From: Chitinophaga sp. CB10
GTDB taxonomy: Bacteria > Bacteroidota > Bacteroidia > Chitinophagales > Chitinophagaceae
Direction of reading: 5' to 3'
DNA: 64,000 bases
Assembly: GCA_001870995.2 (NCBI GenBank)
Contig: MLAV02000017.1
Span: 85,799-149,798 of the forward strand
Shown here one piece after another: positions 43,381 to 51,923 of this stretch (position 1 is its first letter; every line of letters starts with the position of its first letter). Position numbers and translations under genes: made by a program. Below the pieces are notes generated by a model. The model saw only the letters and a program-made list of their open reading frames with translations. It was not told the origin of the DNA and ran no database searches.

Positions 43381-44204
43381 AAAAGTATTTCAGCGCCATA
43401 TTCGTACTGACAGCTTGTTGGATGCTGTTGTTCCTTCAGCCCGCTGCTGCGCAACAGCCAGCGGTAGACACGCCGGCCTATGACGAAGCAGTGACAGATA
43501 CCGGCTATGCCGCCATCGCAGCGGATTCCGCCTATGGAGAGGAAGAGGAAGCTGCCGAGTCACTTTCATCCCTCACCGAGCCTAAAGGATTTCCCGGATT
43601 TTACAGGCGAAATGTTTTCGCTGATAAACTGAGGGAACTCCGGGAAGATGAACAACTGCATTATACGGACAATAAGGACCAGGAAAGCGTATCCTGGTGG
43701 ACGCTCATCATCGGCGCTACCCTGCTCTACATCACCGCCCACATCATCATCTTCCGCTGGGTCATCATCGGCATCGTACTGTTGCTGCTGGGATATCTCA
43801 TTTACCGGTACATGCGCAGGAACGGCCTCAGCTTCTTCCGTAAACCAGCCCTGGTAGGAGCGGTGGTAACGCCGGAGGAAACGGAGGTACACTCGGCTGC
43901 CGAATACCAGCAAAAAATCGACGCGGCCGTGGCTGCCGGGAATATCCGCGAAGCCATCCGCTGGTGGTACCTCTTCACCCTGTTCCTCCTGGCGGAAACG
44001 GGCCTGATAAAACCATCCAAAGAAAAAACGAATAAGGATTACCTGCGCACCCTCCGGAATACGCCCCTGTACAAACCTTTTTCCGTTCTGACGATGGACT
44101 ATGAATACACCTGGTACGGCGGATTCAATATCGCCGCAACAGATTTCGAGCGGATACAGCAGCAGTTCCATGAATTCAAACAACAAATCAGTAAGCAGCA
44201 GTGA
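43377..44204 (+). CDS. DUF4129 domain membrane protein
   Basis: A 275-residue protein with a signal peptide or TM (A-I-F-V-L-T-A-C-W-M-L-L-F-L), an acidic periplasmic stretch, two close TM helices (W-W-T-L-I-I-G-A-T-L-L-Y-I and I-I-G-I-V-L-L-L-L-G-Y-L-I-Y-R-Y) and a cytosolic DUF4129 domain (A-I-R-W-W-Y-L-F-T-L-F-L-L-A-E-T-G; K-T-N-K-D-Y-L-R-T-L-R; Y-E-Y-T-W-Y-G-G-F). Such domains, like the C-terminus of transglutaminase-fold partners, are typical for MoxR operons. Coupled by ATGA to spoIIM, and its stop overlaps the GTG start of the next gene. Confidence 0.8.
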   Translation: MKKYFSAIFVLTACWMLLFLQPAAAQQPAVDTPAYDEAVTDTGYAAIAADSAYGEEEEAAESLSSLTEPKGFPGFYRRNVFADKLRELREDEQLHYTDNKDQESVSWWTLIIGATLLYITAHIIIFRWVIIGIVLLLLGYLIYRYMRRNGLSFFRKPALVGAVVTPEETEVHSAAEYQQKIDAAVAAGNIREAIRWWYLFTLFLLAETGLIKPSKEKTNKDYLRTLRNTPLYKPFSVLTMDYEYTWYGGFNIAATDFERIQQQFHEFKQQISKQQ

Positions 44205-45424
44205 GTAAGAAAGTATATTACATAGCAGGAATTGTAGTGGCTATACTGCTGGTATTGCTGATAGCCGGCAGCATGCACTCCGGCAGGGAAGCGGAGCGCA
44301 GCACGGATATGTCAGACCCGGGTTTTTCCAGCAAGGATAAAAAGGCGGGCGGCGCCTACGCGGCCGCAAAACTGCTCCCGTCGCTGTTTGCCAACAAACC
44401 ATTGCTTGTTGTAACCAAGCCTTTTTCCAATACCTACAAAAAGGAAACGGAACTGCATAAAAACGGCAACGTTTATATCATCGTTGCCAACGAACTATTC
44501 CTTACGGAAAACGATGTGAACAGCTTACTCGCTTATGTGAACGGGGGCAACGAATTGTTTATCGCCGTTAATAAAATGGACCCCTTGCTCAACCAGCGTT
44601 TAGGCCTGGTGACGAAGCTGCCGGAAGACGGCGGACTGCTCAAGCGCGGCTCCCAAACCTATCTCGACACGCTGAATGATATCAACGCTTCCTACCGCTA
44701 TGCCGGCCCGATGATAGAACGCTATTTTACCAGGGCGGATACCAGTATCACCCGGGTGATAGGATACACGATGCATGATCATCCGAACTTTGTGCGGATC
44801 CGCTATGGCCAGGGCCGTATTTTTGTGTTGCTGAATCCTTATACCTTCAGCAACTATTTTATTCTCCATAACAATAATATCGAGGCCTTCGAGCTGCAAA
44901 TGAGTTATCTCGACCCGATAGCCGCCAATATTTACTGGGACGACTTTTATAACACGCAGAAATCATCCCGTAACGATGAATTCTCTGAGTGGCAGGTACT
45001 GCTGCGCTATCCGGCTATCCGCTGGGCCCTTTGGTTGTCGCTGTCGCTGATGCTGCTGTATGTATTGTTTGAAAGCAAACGCCGGCAGCGGATCATCCCT
45101 GTCAAACCCCAGGTGGCCAACGCTTCGCTGGAGTTTGTGGACGCCATCGGGGAGCTGTATTACCAGCAGCAGGATCATGCCAACATCGCGCATAAAATGA
45201 TGCTGCATGTATTAGAGTATATCCGTAGCCGTTATTATATCAATACCAACCAGCTGGATGCAGCGTTTGCGGAATTGCTGGCGCATAAATCCGGCGCGGA
45301 CCCGGCACAGGTGGCGCGTATGGTACGGCTCCTGCATGAAGTGCAGTCCAACGGCTATATCGACAGCGAATTTGTGCGGGACCTTTATCGAAACATTCAA
45401 CTCTTTTATATAAATACCAGATAA
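44201..45424 (+). CDS. DUF4350 domain membrane protein
   Basis: A 407-residue protein starting with GTG at 44201, which overlaps the TGA of the previous gene. TM1 (I-A-G-I-V-V-A-I-L-L-V-L-L-I-A-G, about 7-22), then an extracytoplasmic DUF4350-like region (S-K-D-K-K-A-G-G-A-Y-A-A-A-K-L-L-P; V-Y-I-I-V-A-N-E-L-F-L; G-Q-G-R-I-F-V-L-L-N-P), a second TM (W-A-L-W-L-S-L-S-L-M-L-L-Y-V-L-F) and a helical cytosolic tail. Typical member of MoxR clusters; function unknown. Confidence 0.8.
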   Translation: MSKKVYYIAGIVVAILLVLLIAGSMHSGREAERSTDMSDPGFSSKDKKAGGAYAAAKLLPSLFANKPLLVVTKPFSNTYKKETELHKNGNVYIIVANELFLTENDVNSLLAYVNGGNELFIAVNKMDPLLNQRLGLVTKLPEDGGLLKRGSQTYLDTLNDINASYRYAGPMIERYFTRADTSITRVIGYTMHDHPNFVRIRYGQGRIFVLLNPYTFSNYFILHNNNIEAFELQMSYLDPIAANIYWDDFYNTQKSSRNDEFSEWQVLLRYPAIRWALWLSLSLMLLYVLFESKRRQRIIPVKPQVANASLEFVDAIGELYYQQQDHANIAHKMMLHVLEYIRSRYYINTNQLDAAFAELLAHKSGADPAQVARMVRLLHEVQSNGYIDSEFVRDLYRNIQLFYINTR

Positions 45425-45427
45425 GAA

Positions 45428-46408
45428 ATGGATACAAATACATTTCAGCCACGTACTGATTTTTCGGCGCTCCAGCAGGGAGTAGAAGCAGTGCGGGAAC
45501 AGATCGGAAAAGTAATTGTGGGCCAGTCCGAAATGGTGGACCTGCTCATCACCGCGCTGCTGGCGCAAGGCCACGTGCTGATCGAAGGCGTGCCCGGCGT
45601 AGCTAAAACCCTTACGGCTAAACTGCTGGCGCAAAGCATCGACGCTGACTTTTCCCGTATTCAGTTTACGCCCGACCTCATGCCGGCGGACGTTTTGGGC
45701 ACCTCCGTGTTCAATCCCCAAACCCGTGAATTCGAATATAAAAAAGGACCTGTTTTCAGTAACCTCGTACTGATCGATGAAATCAACAGGGCGCCCGCCA
45801 AAACGCAGTCGGCGCTGTTTGAGGTGATGGAAGAACGGCAGATCACCAACGATGGGCACACCTATCAGCTGGACAAGCCGTTTATGGTCATCGCCACGCA
45901 AAACCCGATTGAGCAGGAAGGTACCTACCGCCTGCCGGAAGCCCAGCTGGACAGGTTCCTGTTCAAGATACAGGTAAAGTATCCGGAGCTGGAAGAAGAG
46001 ATAGCCATCCTCGAAGCCATGAATCAGCTGCCTTCGCCGGAAGCCATCGTTTCAGTGGTAAATAAGGTGCTGACCGCCACCCAGCTGATTGAATTCCAGC
46101 AGCTGGTTAAGCAGGTGCGGATGGATGAAAAGCTGCTGCATTTCATCGCGGCTATTGTACATGCCACCCGCCAGCATTCATCCCTGTACCTGGGCGCCTC
46201 GCCGCGTGCATCCATTGCCGTTATGAACTGCGCAAAAGCCCAGGCGGCGATGAACAACCGGGATTTCGTCATTCCGGAAGATGTGGTGTCAATGGTAACG
46301 CACGTACTGCGCCACCGCATCATCCTTACGCCGGAGCGCGAAATGGAAGGTATCACCACCGATGACGTCATCGCACAGATAGTTAAAACAGTTGAAGTTC
46401 CAAGATAA
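45428..46408 (+). CDS. MoxR family AAA+ ATPase
   Basis: A 326-residue ATPase thought to act as a chaperone in assembly of a von Willebrand factor A-type partner. Walker A is E-G-V-P-G-V-A-K-T (residues about 57-65), Walker B L-V-L-I-D-E-I-N-R-A-P (about 116-126), sensor 1 V-I-A-T-Q-N-P-I-E-Q-E-G-T-Y-R-L-P-E-A-Q-L-D-R-F, the MoxR signature. The gene is 3 bp behind DUF4350 and is followed by a DUF58 protein, its usual partner. Confidence 0.92.
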   Translation: MDTNTFQPRTDFSALQQGVEAVREQIGKVIVGQSEMVDLLITALLAQGHVLIEGVPGVAKTLTAKLLAQSIDADFSRIQFTPDLMPADVLGTSVFNPQTREFEYKKGPVFSNLVLIDEINRAPAKTQSALFEVMEERQITNDGHTYQLDKPFMVIATQNPIEQEGTYRLPEAQLDRFLFKIQVKYPELEEEIAILEAMNQLPSPEAIVSVVNKVLTATQLIEFQQLVKQVRMDEKLLHFIAAIVHATRQHSSLYLGASPRASIAVMNCAKAQAAMNNRDFVIPEDVVSMVTHVLRHRIILTPEREMEGITTDDVIAQIVKTVEVPR

Positions 46409-46418
46409 TCGTATCCAT

Positions 46419-47771
46419 ATGCCAGGCGCCAGAAAAGATAACATCCTGAAAAGTCTCTTCTTCCACAACAGGTTCTTCCTGATGATGGGAGCGGTAGTCT
46501 TATTGTTTTTGGTAGCGTTTTTTGTGCCGGTGTTATTTTCCATTGTCGTGCTGCTGTTTTTTATCGCGGTAGCGCTCACCCTGGCGGATATTTTCCTGCT
46601 GATGACAAGGCCTTCCCATATCATTACGGTAGAACGCGCGATGGCCAACCGTTTCAGCAACGGGGACGAAAATGAAGTGCAACTCCATGTGCATAACGGC
46701 TATGGATTCCCGGCCAGGATTACGATACTGGAAGAAGTGCCGGCGCAATTCCAATGGAGGAATTTTAGTTTGGAAACGCAAATTGCGCCTGGCGCCGATC
46801 ATACGTTTGTTTATCAACTGCGCCCGGTAGAAAGGGGAAACTACGTCTTCGGCTATACGAACGTCTTTGTGAGTACAGCGCTCGGTTTAGTCAGCCGGCG
46901 CTTTGTGATGGATAATGAAACAACGGTAAGCGTGTACCCCAGCTTTCAGCAGCTGCGGCATTTTACACTAAAGAGCTTTCTGCAGGAGCAGGATCATGTG
47001 GGCATTCACCGCCGGCGCATCCTTGGGCAGAGCGTGGAGTTTGATCACATCAAACCCTATACGAAAGGAGATGACGTACGGCGCCTCAACTGGAAAGCCA
47101 CTGCCCGTACGGGAAACCTGATGGTAAACAGCTTCGTGGAGGAAAAAAGCCAGCAGATTTATTGTGTGATTGATAAAGGGAGAAATATGCGCATGCCGTT
47201 CGAAGGCTTATCGTTACTGGATTACGCGATCAATGCCACGCTGGTGTTCAGCAACATTGCCCTCAGTAAAGGCGATAAAGCCGGCCTCATAACCTTCACG
47301 GAAAAAAAGATGGAGATGCTGCCTGCCAGCAGTAAAATGGTGCAGTTAAACAGCATCCTGGAGTCCCTCTACGCGCAGGAAACCCAGTGGCAGGAAAGCG
47401 ATTATGAAACCCTGAGCGTGCAGCTGCGTAGCCGCCTGCCGCATCGCAGCCTGCTGGTGTTGTTTACTAATTTTGAATCCATGTCAGGCCTGCAGCGCCA
47501 ATTGCCTTACCTGCGCCGGCTGGCGCAATATCACCTGCTGCTGGTGGTGTTTTTTGAAAATACAGAGCTGAAGAAAGTGACGCAGGAAGTAGCTTATGAT
47601 ATGGAGGGGATCTATAAACAGACGATTGCGCAAAAATTTGCGTATGATAAAAAGCTGATTGCAAAAGAGCTGGGGAAATATGGGATTATGTCCATACTTA
47701 CGCCGCCGGAGCAGTTAACGGTGAACGTGGTGAATAAGTATTTGGAGTTGAAGTCCAGGATGTTGATTTGA
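46419..47771 (+). CDS. DUF58 domain protein (vWA-like), MoxR partner
   Basis: About 450 residues from M-P-G-A-R-K-D-N (46419); an ATG at 46392, inside moxR, is also possible. Two TM helices (F-L-M-M-G-A-V-V-L-L-F-L-V-A-F-F and L-F-F-I-A-V-A-L-T-L-A-D-I-F-L-L) are followed by a beta domain and the DUF58 signature Y-T-K-G-D-D-V-R-R-L-N-W-K-A-T-A-R (about 210-226). A vWA-like domain follows, with a degenerate MIDAS (V-I-D-K-G-R-N-M-R). This family is the assumed client of MoxR. Last gene of the operon; a short palindrome with six Ts at 47827-47846 may end it. Confidence 0.85.
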   Translation: MPGARKDNILKSLFFHNRFFLMMGAVVLLFLVAFFVPVLFSIVVLLFFIAVALTLADIFLLMTRPSHIITVERAMANRFSNGDENEVQLHVHNGYGFPARITILEEVPAQFQWRNFSLETQIAPGADHTFVYQLRPVERGNYVFGYTNVFVSTALGLVSRRFVMDNETTVSVYPSFQQLRHFTLKSFLQEQDHVGIHRRRILGQSVEFDHIKPYTKGDDVRRLNWKATARTGNLMVNSFVEEKSQQIYCVIDKGRNMRMPFEGLSLLDYAINATLVFSNIALSKGDKAGLITFTEKKMEMLPASSKMVQLNSILESLYAQETQWQESDYETLSVQLRSRLPHRSLLVLFTNFESMSGLQRQLPYLRRLAQYHLLLVVFFENTELKKVTQEVAYDMEGIYKQTIAQKFAYDKKLIAKELGKYGIMSILTPPEQLTVNVVNKYLELKSRMLI

Positions 47772-47826
47772 TGCTGTTAGGGGTTTTACGCCAGGCCAGG
47801 ATGGTAGGCTTGGATTGGAACGTTAT

Positions 47827-47846
47827 CAGTATATACTGAATTTTTT
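47827..47846 (+). terminator. Possible weak terminator of the MoxR operon
   Basis: The palindrome CAGTATATACTG (47827-47838) is followed by AATTTTTT. The stem is AU-rich and short. Confidence 0.35.
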
Positions 47847-47878
47847 GCAGCAGGCTACTACTGCCCCTCTTTATTTCT

Positions 47879-48514
47879 CTAATTTTTATCCGGTAATTGC
47901 TTCACCGGAATCGTCGTAATCAAATATTTTTCAGGATCCAGTTTATACCATGCTTCCACCTGTATAAACCGCGTGGTATCGCCGGCAGGGAGCAGCAGGT
48001 CCTGCCCGAGCAGCTGGCCGGCAGAAGCCTTAAACCGCACGGAATTAGTATCCAGCGGCAGGATGCGGTCATTACTGAACTGCCCTTCCACGTTCAAATA
48101 GAACCTTATATTTTTCTTCAGACTATCGGCGTATTGATTAAAGCGCATGCCCACCAGGTGGGGCAGCTCTAAAGTCGTTTGCACGGGCGCTTCCCCCGGC
48201 AGGCTGAGGGTGAGCCGGATGCGGTAATGATCCTTTTGCAGCTGGGCGCGGTTGAAAGTAAGTACCCCGTTGTTAACCTGGCCGTTGGAGGATTGCACGT
48301 TCAGCTTATTCCACTTCAGCTTCCCGTTGGCGGTGCCGGTGGTTTCCAGGGTGGTGCTGTCGCTGAAAGTAAGCCGTATGCCGATGGGCGTGTAATTGTA
48401 AATTTCCGGCAGGGCGTTGACATCGTACCCGGCGTAGGCGGATACCAGTTTCCGCTGCTGGCCGGCTGCCAGCAACGGAAAGAGGATGGATATCGTGATC
48501 AGCAGTTTTTTCAA
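47879..48514 (-). CDS. Secreted protein of unknown function
   Basis: A 211-residue protein with a signal peptide (M-K-K-L-L-I-T-I-S-I-L-F-P-L-L-A-A-G-Q). The mature part is beta-rich with L-P-E-I-Y-N-Y-T-P-I-G-I-R-L-T-F-S-D and a repeated immunoglobulin-like look, but no known domain is recognised. It lies 10 bp after riboflavin synthase on the same strand and so is in its operon, without an obvious functional link. Confidence 0.55.
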   Translation of the reverse strand: MKKLLITISILFPLLAAGQQRKLVSAYAGYDVNALPEIYNYTPIGIRLTFSDSTTLETTGTANGKLKWNKLNVQSSNGQVNNGVLTFNRAQLQKDHYRIRLTLSLPGEAPVQTTLELPHLVGMRFNQYADSLKKNIRFYLNVEGQFSNDRILPLDTNSVRFKASAGQLLGQDLLLPAGDTTRFIQVEAWYKLDPEKYLITTIPVKQLPDKN

Positions 48515-48524
48515 GCGGCTGGAT

Positions 48525-49115
48525 TTAGAGGCGTACTGCCAGTTGTCGTGCTACGTATTTGCCCAGGATATCAAATTCGAGATTGATGGTATCGCCTTCA
48601 TTGATATACTGGATATTGGTATGCTCGTAAGTGTATGGGATGATGGCTACGGAAAATTCATCCGTGGTTACATCGAATACGGTAAGACTGATACCGTTGA
48701 GGCAGATGGAGCCTTTCTCTACCATCAGGCCGGCAAAACCGGCAGGGTAGCGGAAGCGGAACAGCCAGCTGCCGTCCTGCGACTGGCGGGAGATGCAGGT
48801 ACCCACGGTATCTACGTGGCCTTGCACCAGGTGCCCGTCAATACGGCCGTTGAACACCATGGCTCTTTCCAGGTTCACCTGCTGGCCGGGCGTGAGCTGG
48901 CCGAGGTTGGTTTTCTGTAAGGTTTCCGCAACGGCTACGGTGTTGAAGGTATTGCCGTCAATCTCCGTAACGGTAAGGCAAACGCCGTTATGCGATACGC
49001 TTTGGTCTATTTTCAGTTCCGGTGCGATGGCAGATGCAATGGTAATGACCAGGTTTCCGCCTTCCTGTCTGGTGGCAATTACTTCTCCCAGTGTTTCTAT
49101 GATTCCTGTAAACAT
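48525..49115 (-). CDS. ribE: Riboflavin synthase, alpha chain
   Basis: A 196-residue enzyme that dismutates two 6,7-dimethyl-8-ribityllumazines to riboflavin. Two lumazine-binding domains are seen: M-F-T-G-I-I-E-T-L-G-E-V...S-V-S-H-N-G-V-C-L-T-V-T (residues 1-95) and G-H-V-D-T-V-G...K-G-S-I-C-L-N-G-I-S-L-T-V (about 98-190). Both G-x-C/I-L-x-G/T repeats are intact. Preceded by the cobalamin adenosyltransferase gene at 18 bp. Confidence 0.95.
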   Translation of the reverse strand: MFTGIIETLGEVIATRQEGGNLVITIASAIAPELKIDQSVSHNGVCLTVTEIDGNTFNTVAVAETLQKTNLGQLTPGQQVNLERAMVFNGRIDGHLVQGHVDTVGTCISRQSQDGSWLFRFRYPAGFAGLMVEKGSICLNGISLTVFDVTTDEFSVAIIPYTYEHTNIQYINEGDTINLEFDILGKYVARQLAVRL

Positions 49116-49133
49116 ATGGCGAATTTATAAAAG

Positions 49134-49691
49134 TTAGCTGACTCTTGGTTTCCACGGAATTTCCTCTACGCCGAGCTTGTGGCCGGTCCAGCGGGCGAGT
49201 ACGAACAGGTAGTCGCTGAGGCGGTTAATATATTTCAATACCAGTGGTTCAATAAACATTTCCTGTTCCTGCATGCCCACGCAGAGGCGTTCGGCGCGGC
49301 GGCATACGCAGCGGGCGATGTGGCAGGTGGATACGGCTACGTGCCCGCCCGGGAGCACAAAGAAGCGCATAGGCGGCAACTCCTCATTCATGCCGTCGAT
49401 CGCTTTTTCCAGCAGGGTAATATCCGCTTCGTGCAGGTCGGGTATCTTCAGTTTGGTTTCCTTGTCGGGATCGCAGGCCAGGGCGGAGCCGATGGTGAAG
49501 AGGCGGTCCTGGATTTCCCGGAGCAGGTTCTTGGTATCCGGATCGGCCGTATAGTCGTTGACGAGGCCGATGTAGGAGTTCAGTTCATCGACGGTGCCAT
49601 AGGCATCGATGCGTATATTGCTTTTAGGCACTTTGGTACCGCCTATGAGGGAGGTTTTACCTTTGTCGCCCGTTTTGGTATATATTTTCAT
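49134..49691 (-). CDS. pduO: ATP:cob(I)alamin adenosyltransferase, PduO type
   Basis: A 185-residue trimeric enzyme that moves the adenosyl group of ATP to cob(I)alamin. The opening K-I-Y-T-K-T-G-D-K-G-K-T-S-L-I-G-G is the PduO ATP-binding loop, and R-I-D-A-Y-G-T-V-D-E-L-N-S-Y-I-G, F-V-L-P-G-G and A-R-C-V-C-R-R-A-E-R are diagnostic helix motifs. It supports B12-dependent enzymes such as methylmalonyl-CoA mutase or ribonucleotide reductase; none is in the window. First gene of a three-gene unit with ribE and a secreted protein. Confidence 0.92.
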   Translation of the reverse strand: MKIYTKTGDKGKTSLIGGTKVPKSNIRIDAYGTVDELNSYIGLVNDYTADPDTKNLLREIQDRLFTIGSALACDPDKETKLKIPDLHEADITLLEKAIDGMNEELPPMRFFVLPGGHVAVSTCHIARCVCRRAERLCVGMQEQEMFIEPLVLKYINRLSDYLFVLARWTGHKLGVEEIPWKPRVS

Positions 49692-49704
49692 ACACTAAAA
49701 GTAA

Positions 49705-49741
49705 AACAAAAAATCCTTCCGGCAGGCGGCCGGAAGGATCA
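49705..49741 (-). terminator. Intrinsic terminator of the gatC-LolD-like unit
   Basis: ATCCTTCCGGC and GCCGGAAGGAT (within 49711-49740) form an 11-bp stem, with six As to the left for the minus-strand U tract. Confidence 0.85.
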
Positions 49742-49772
49742 TAAAGGTGTATGAGGAAGCTGATAACGGGGA

Positions 49773-50480
49773 TCAGCTGTTGACAATATATTTTTCGTTG
49801 ATGCGGTCGGATTCGATGACCCCGTCGCGCAGGCGGATGATGCGGCGGGCATGGTCCGCGATATCTTCCTCGTGCGTTACCAGTACCACCGTATTGCCGG
49901 AGGAATGGATGGTGCCGAATATCTCCATGATTTCGATGGAGGTTTTGGTATCCAGGTTACCGGTGGGCTCATCGGCGAGGATGAGGGAAGGGTCGTTGAC
50001 CAGGGCGCGGGCGATGGCCACGCGTTGGCACTGGCCACCGGACAATTCGTTGGGTTTGTGATCCGCCCTGTTTTCCAGTTTCACCTTTTCGAGCATGGCC
50101 ATGGCTTTTTCCATGCGCTCTTTTTTCCCGATGCCGGCATAGATCAGGGGGATGGCTACGTTTTCGGCGGCGGTGAGGCGTGGCATAAGGTTGAACTGCT
50201 GGAATACGAAGCCGATTTCTTTACCGCGTACGCGGGCCAGGTCGTTATCGTCCATCTTGCTTACATCGTGTCCGCTGAGTACGTAGGTACCGCTGGTAGG
50301 GGTATCCAGGCAGCCCAGGATATTCATGAGGGTGGATTTTCCGGAGCCGGAAGGGCCCATGAGGGCTACGTATTCATTCTTGAATATGTCAAGAGAAACC
50401 CCTTTGAGTACGGGTAATTCGTTTTTACCGAGGTAATAGCTTTTTCGGATCTCTTCCAGGTGAATGACGGACTTTTGCAT
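49773..50480 (-). CDS. ABC transporter ATP-binding protein, LolD/MacB type
   Basis: A 235-residue ATPase. Walker A G-P-S-G-S-G-K-S-T (residues about 41-49), Q-loop F-V-F-Q-Q-F-N-L-M-P-R-L-T-A, signature L-S-G-G-Q-C-Q-R-V-A-I-A-R-A-L, Walker B L-I-L-A-D-E-P-T-G-N-L-D and the switch His in V-L-V-T-H-E-E-D-I-A. The I-L-G-C-L-D-T-P-T-S-G string is typical for LolD/MacB/FtsE-like ATPases working with FtsX-fold permeases. No permease adjoins; the LolC/E-like one at 34639 is a candidate. It follows gatC by 6 bp. Confidence 0.88.
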   Translation of the reverse strand: MQKSVIHLEEIRKSYYLGKNELPVLKGVSLDIFKNEYVALMGPSGSGKSTLMNILGCLDTPTSGTYVLSGHDVSKMDDNDLARVRGKEIGFVFQQFNLMPRLTAAENVAIPLIYAGIGKKERMEKAMAMLEKVKLENRADHKPNELSGGQCQRVAIARALVNDPSLILADEPTGNLDTKTSIEIMEIFGTIHSSGNTVVLVTHEEDIADHARRIIRLRDGVIESDRINEKYIVNS

Positions 50481-50486
50481 GTAAGG

Positions 50487-50777
50487 TTATTTCTTGATGA
50501 TTTTGGGCACTTTGAAATATTCGTCAGTGGCTTCGGGCGCGTTTTTCAGGGCTTCTTCCCTGGAGATGGAGTTTTTCACCACATCTTCCCTAAACACATT
50601 ATAATCTTCCGTAAGATGGAGCAATGGTTTTACATTGCTGGTATCCAGCTCATTGAGTTTTTCTACGAAAGTGATCATCCGCTGCAGGTCACCGGTAAAT
50701 TCTTTCTTTTCTTCTGCGCTGAATTCCAGGCGGGAGAGGTCTGCCAATTGCTGTACCAGTGTATCGTTGACTTCCAT
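50487..50777 (-). CDS. gatC: Glutamyl-tRNA(Gln)/aspartyl-tRNA(Asn) amidotransferase subunit C
   Basis: About 96 residues from M-E-V-N-D-T-L-V-Q-Q-L-A-D-L-S-R-L-E-F (50777); the longer frame has no family support. The pattern L-A-x-L-S-R-L-E-F-S-A-E-E and N-E-L-D-T-S-N-V-K-P-L-L-H, then V-F-R-E-D-V-V, is the GatC signature. It stabilises GatA in the GatCAB complex that converts misacylated Glu-tRNA(Gln). gatA and gatB are elsewhere. It shares a transcript with the LolD-like gene. Confidence 0.92.
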   Translation of the reverse strand: MEVNDTLVQQLADLSRLEFSAEEKKEFTGDLQRMITFVEKLNELDTSNVKPLLHLTEDYNVFREDVVKNSISREEALKNAPEATDEYFKVPKIIKK

Positions 50778-50876
50778 AAAACAAATTAAACGAAAAGGTA
50801 ATGAATTATAATTGGTAAATTGATAGTATTCCAAAATTAGGGATAAACGGCCAGATATTTTAAATTGCGCCCTGTT

Positions 50877-51881
50877 ATGGCAACAGAAAAAGAAATAGTG
50901 GTAAGCGGCATACGCCCCACCGGTTATTTACACTTAGGAAATTATTTTGGCGCCATCCGTAATTTTATTCGGATGCAGGAAGACTTTAACTGCTACATTT
51001 TCGTGGCGGACTGGCATTCACTGACCACCCATCCTGATCCAAAAGATCTGCCGGGAAACGTCATGCGCGTGCTGGCAGAGAACATTGCCTCCGGCCTGGA
51101 CCCTGAAAAGGCGGTCGTATATGTGCAAAGCGATGTTCCCGAAATCTCTGAACTTTACTTATTGATGAATATGCTGGCTTACGTGGGCGAGCTGGAAAAG
51201 GTGCCTACCTTCAAGGATAAGGTGCGCTTACAGCCGCAGAACGTAAATGCCGGGTTATTAACTTATCCAGTGCTGATGGCGGTGGATATCCTGATCCAGC
51301 GTGCCGTAAAGGTACCGGTGGGTAAGGACCAGGGGCAGCACCTGGAAATGGCGAGGAATTTCGCACAGCGCTTCAACCACCGCTACGGGGACCTGTTCCC
51401 GGAGCCGGTAGCGTTTAACTATGGGGATAACCTGGTACGCATTGCCAGCCTGGATGGTAACGGTAAAATGAGTAAGAGCGAAAACGAGATGGCAACCATC
51501 TACCTGGCCGATGAGGATGAAAAGATCATACAGAAACTGAAGAAGGCGAAGACAGACAGCGGTACCGGCGAGCCGGGCGCGCCTATGCCTGAATCCGTGG
51601 CTAACCTGGTTACGCTGATGGAATTGGTTTCCGCTCCGGATGTGGTAGCGTTTTACAAAGCGGCATGGGATAACCAAACCATCCGCTTCGGTGATATGAA
51701 AAAGCAACTCGGCGAGGACATGGTGAAATTCATTACGCCTATCCGCGAAAAAGCGAAAGAACTGCAGCGTGATACCGACTATATGCACAAAATCATGAAG
51801 CAGGGCGCCGAAAAGGCCCGGGCTAACGCCAGCGCCACCCTGGAAGCAGCGAAGAAATTAATCGGTTTAAAATATTATTGA
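50877..51881 (+). CDS. trpS: Tryptophanyl-tRNA synthetase
   Basis: About 334 residues from M-A-T-E-K-E-I-V-V-S-G-I-R-P-T-G (50877). Class I signature P-T-G-Y-L-H-L-G-N-Y (HIGH-like, residues about 15-24) and the KMSKS loop G-K-M-S-K-S-E-N (about 199-206) are seen. D-I-L-I-Q and V-P-V-G-K-D-Q-G-Q-H-L-E belong to the Trp-binding pocket. The length is normal for bacterial TrpRS. A deoxynucleoside kinase follows after 42 bp on the same strand. Confidence 0.95.
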   Translation: MATEKEIVVSGIRPTGYLHLGNYFGAIRNFIRMQEDFNCYIFVADWHSLTTHPDPKDLPGNVMRVLAENIASGLDPEKAVVYVQSDVPEISELYLLMNMLAYVGELEKVPTFKDKVRLQPQNVNAGLLTYPVLMAVDILIQRAVKVPVGKDQGQHLEMARNFAQRFNHRYGDLFPEPVAFNYGDNLVRIASLDGNGKMSKSENEMATIYLADEDEKIIQKLKKAKTDSGTGEPGAPMPESVANLVTLMELVSAPDVVAFYKAAWDNQTIRFGDMKKQLGEDMVKFITPIREKAKELQRDTDYMHKIMKQGAEKARANASATLEAAKKLIGLKYY

Positions 51882-51923
51882 TTCCTTATTTTCAATACTT
51901 TTTTAGACCATATCCACATACGC

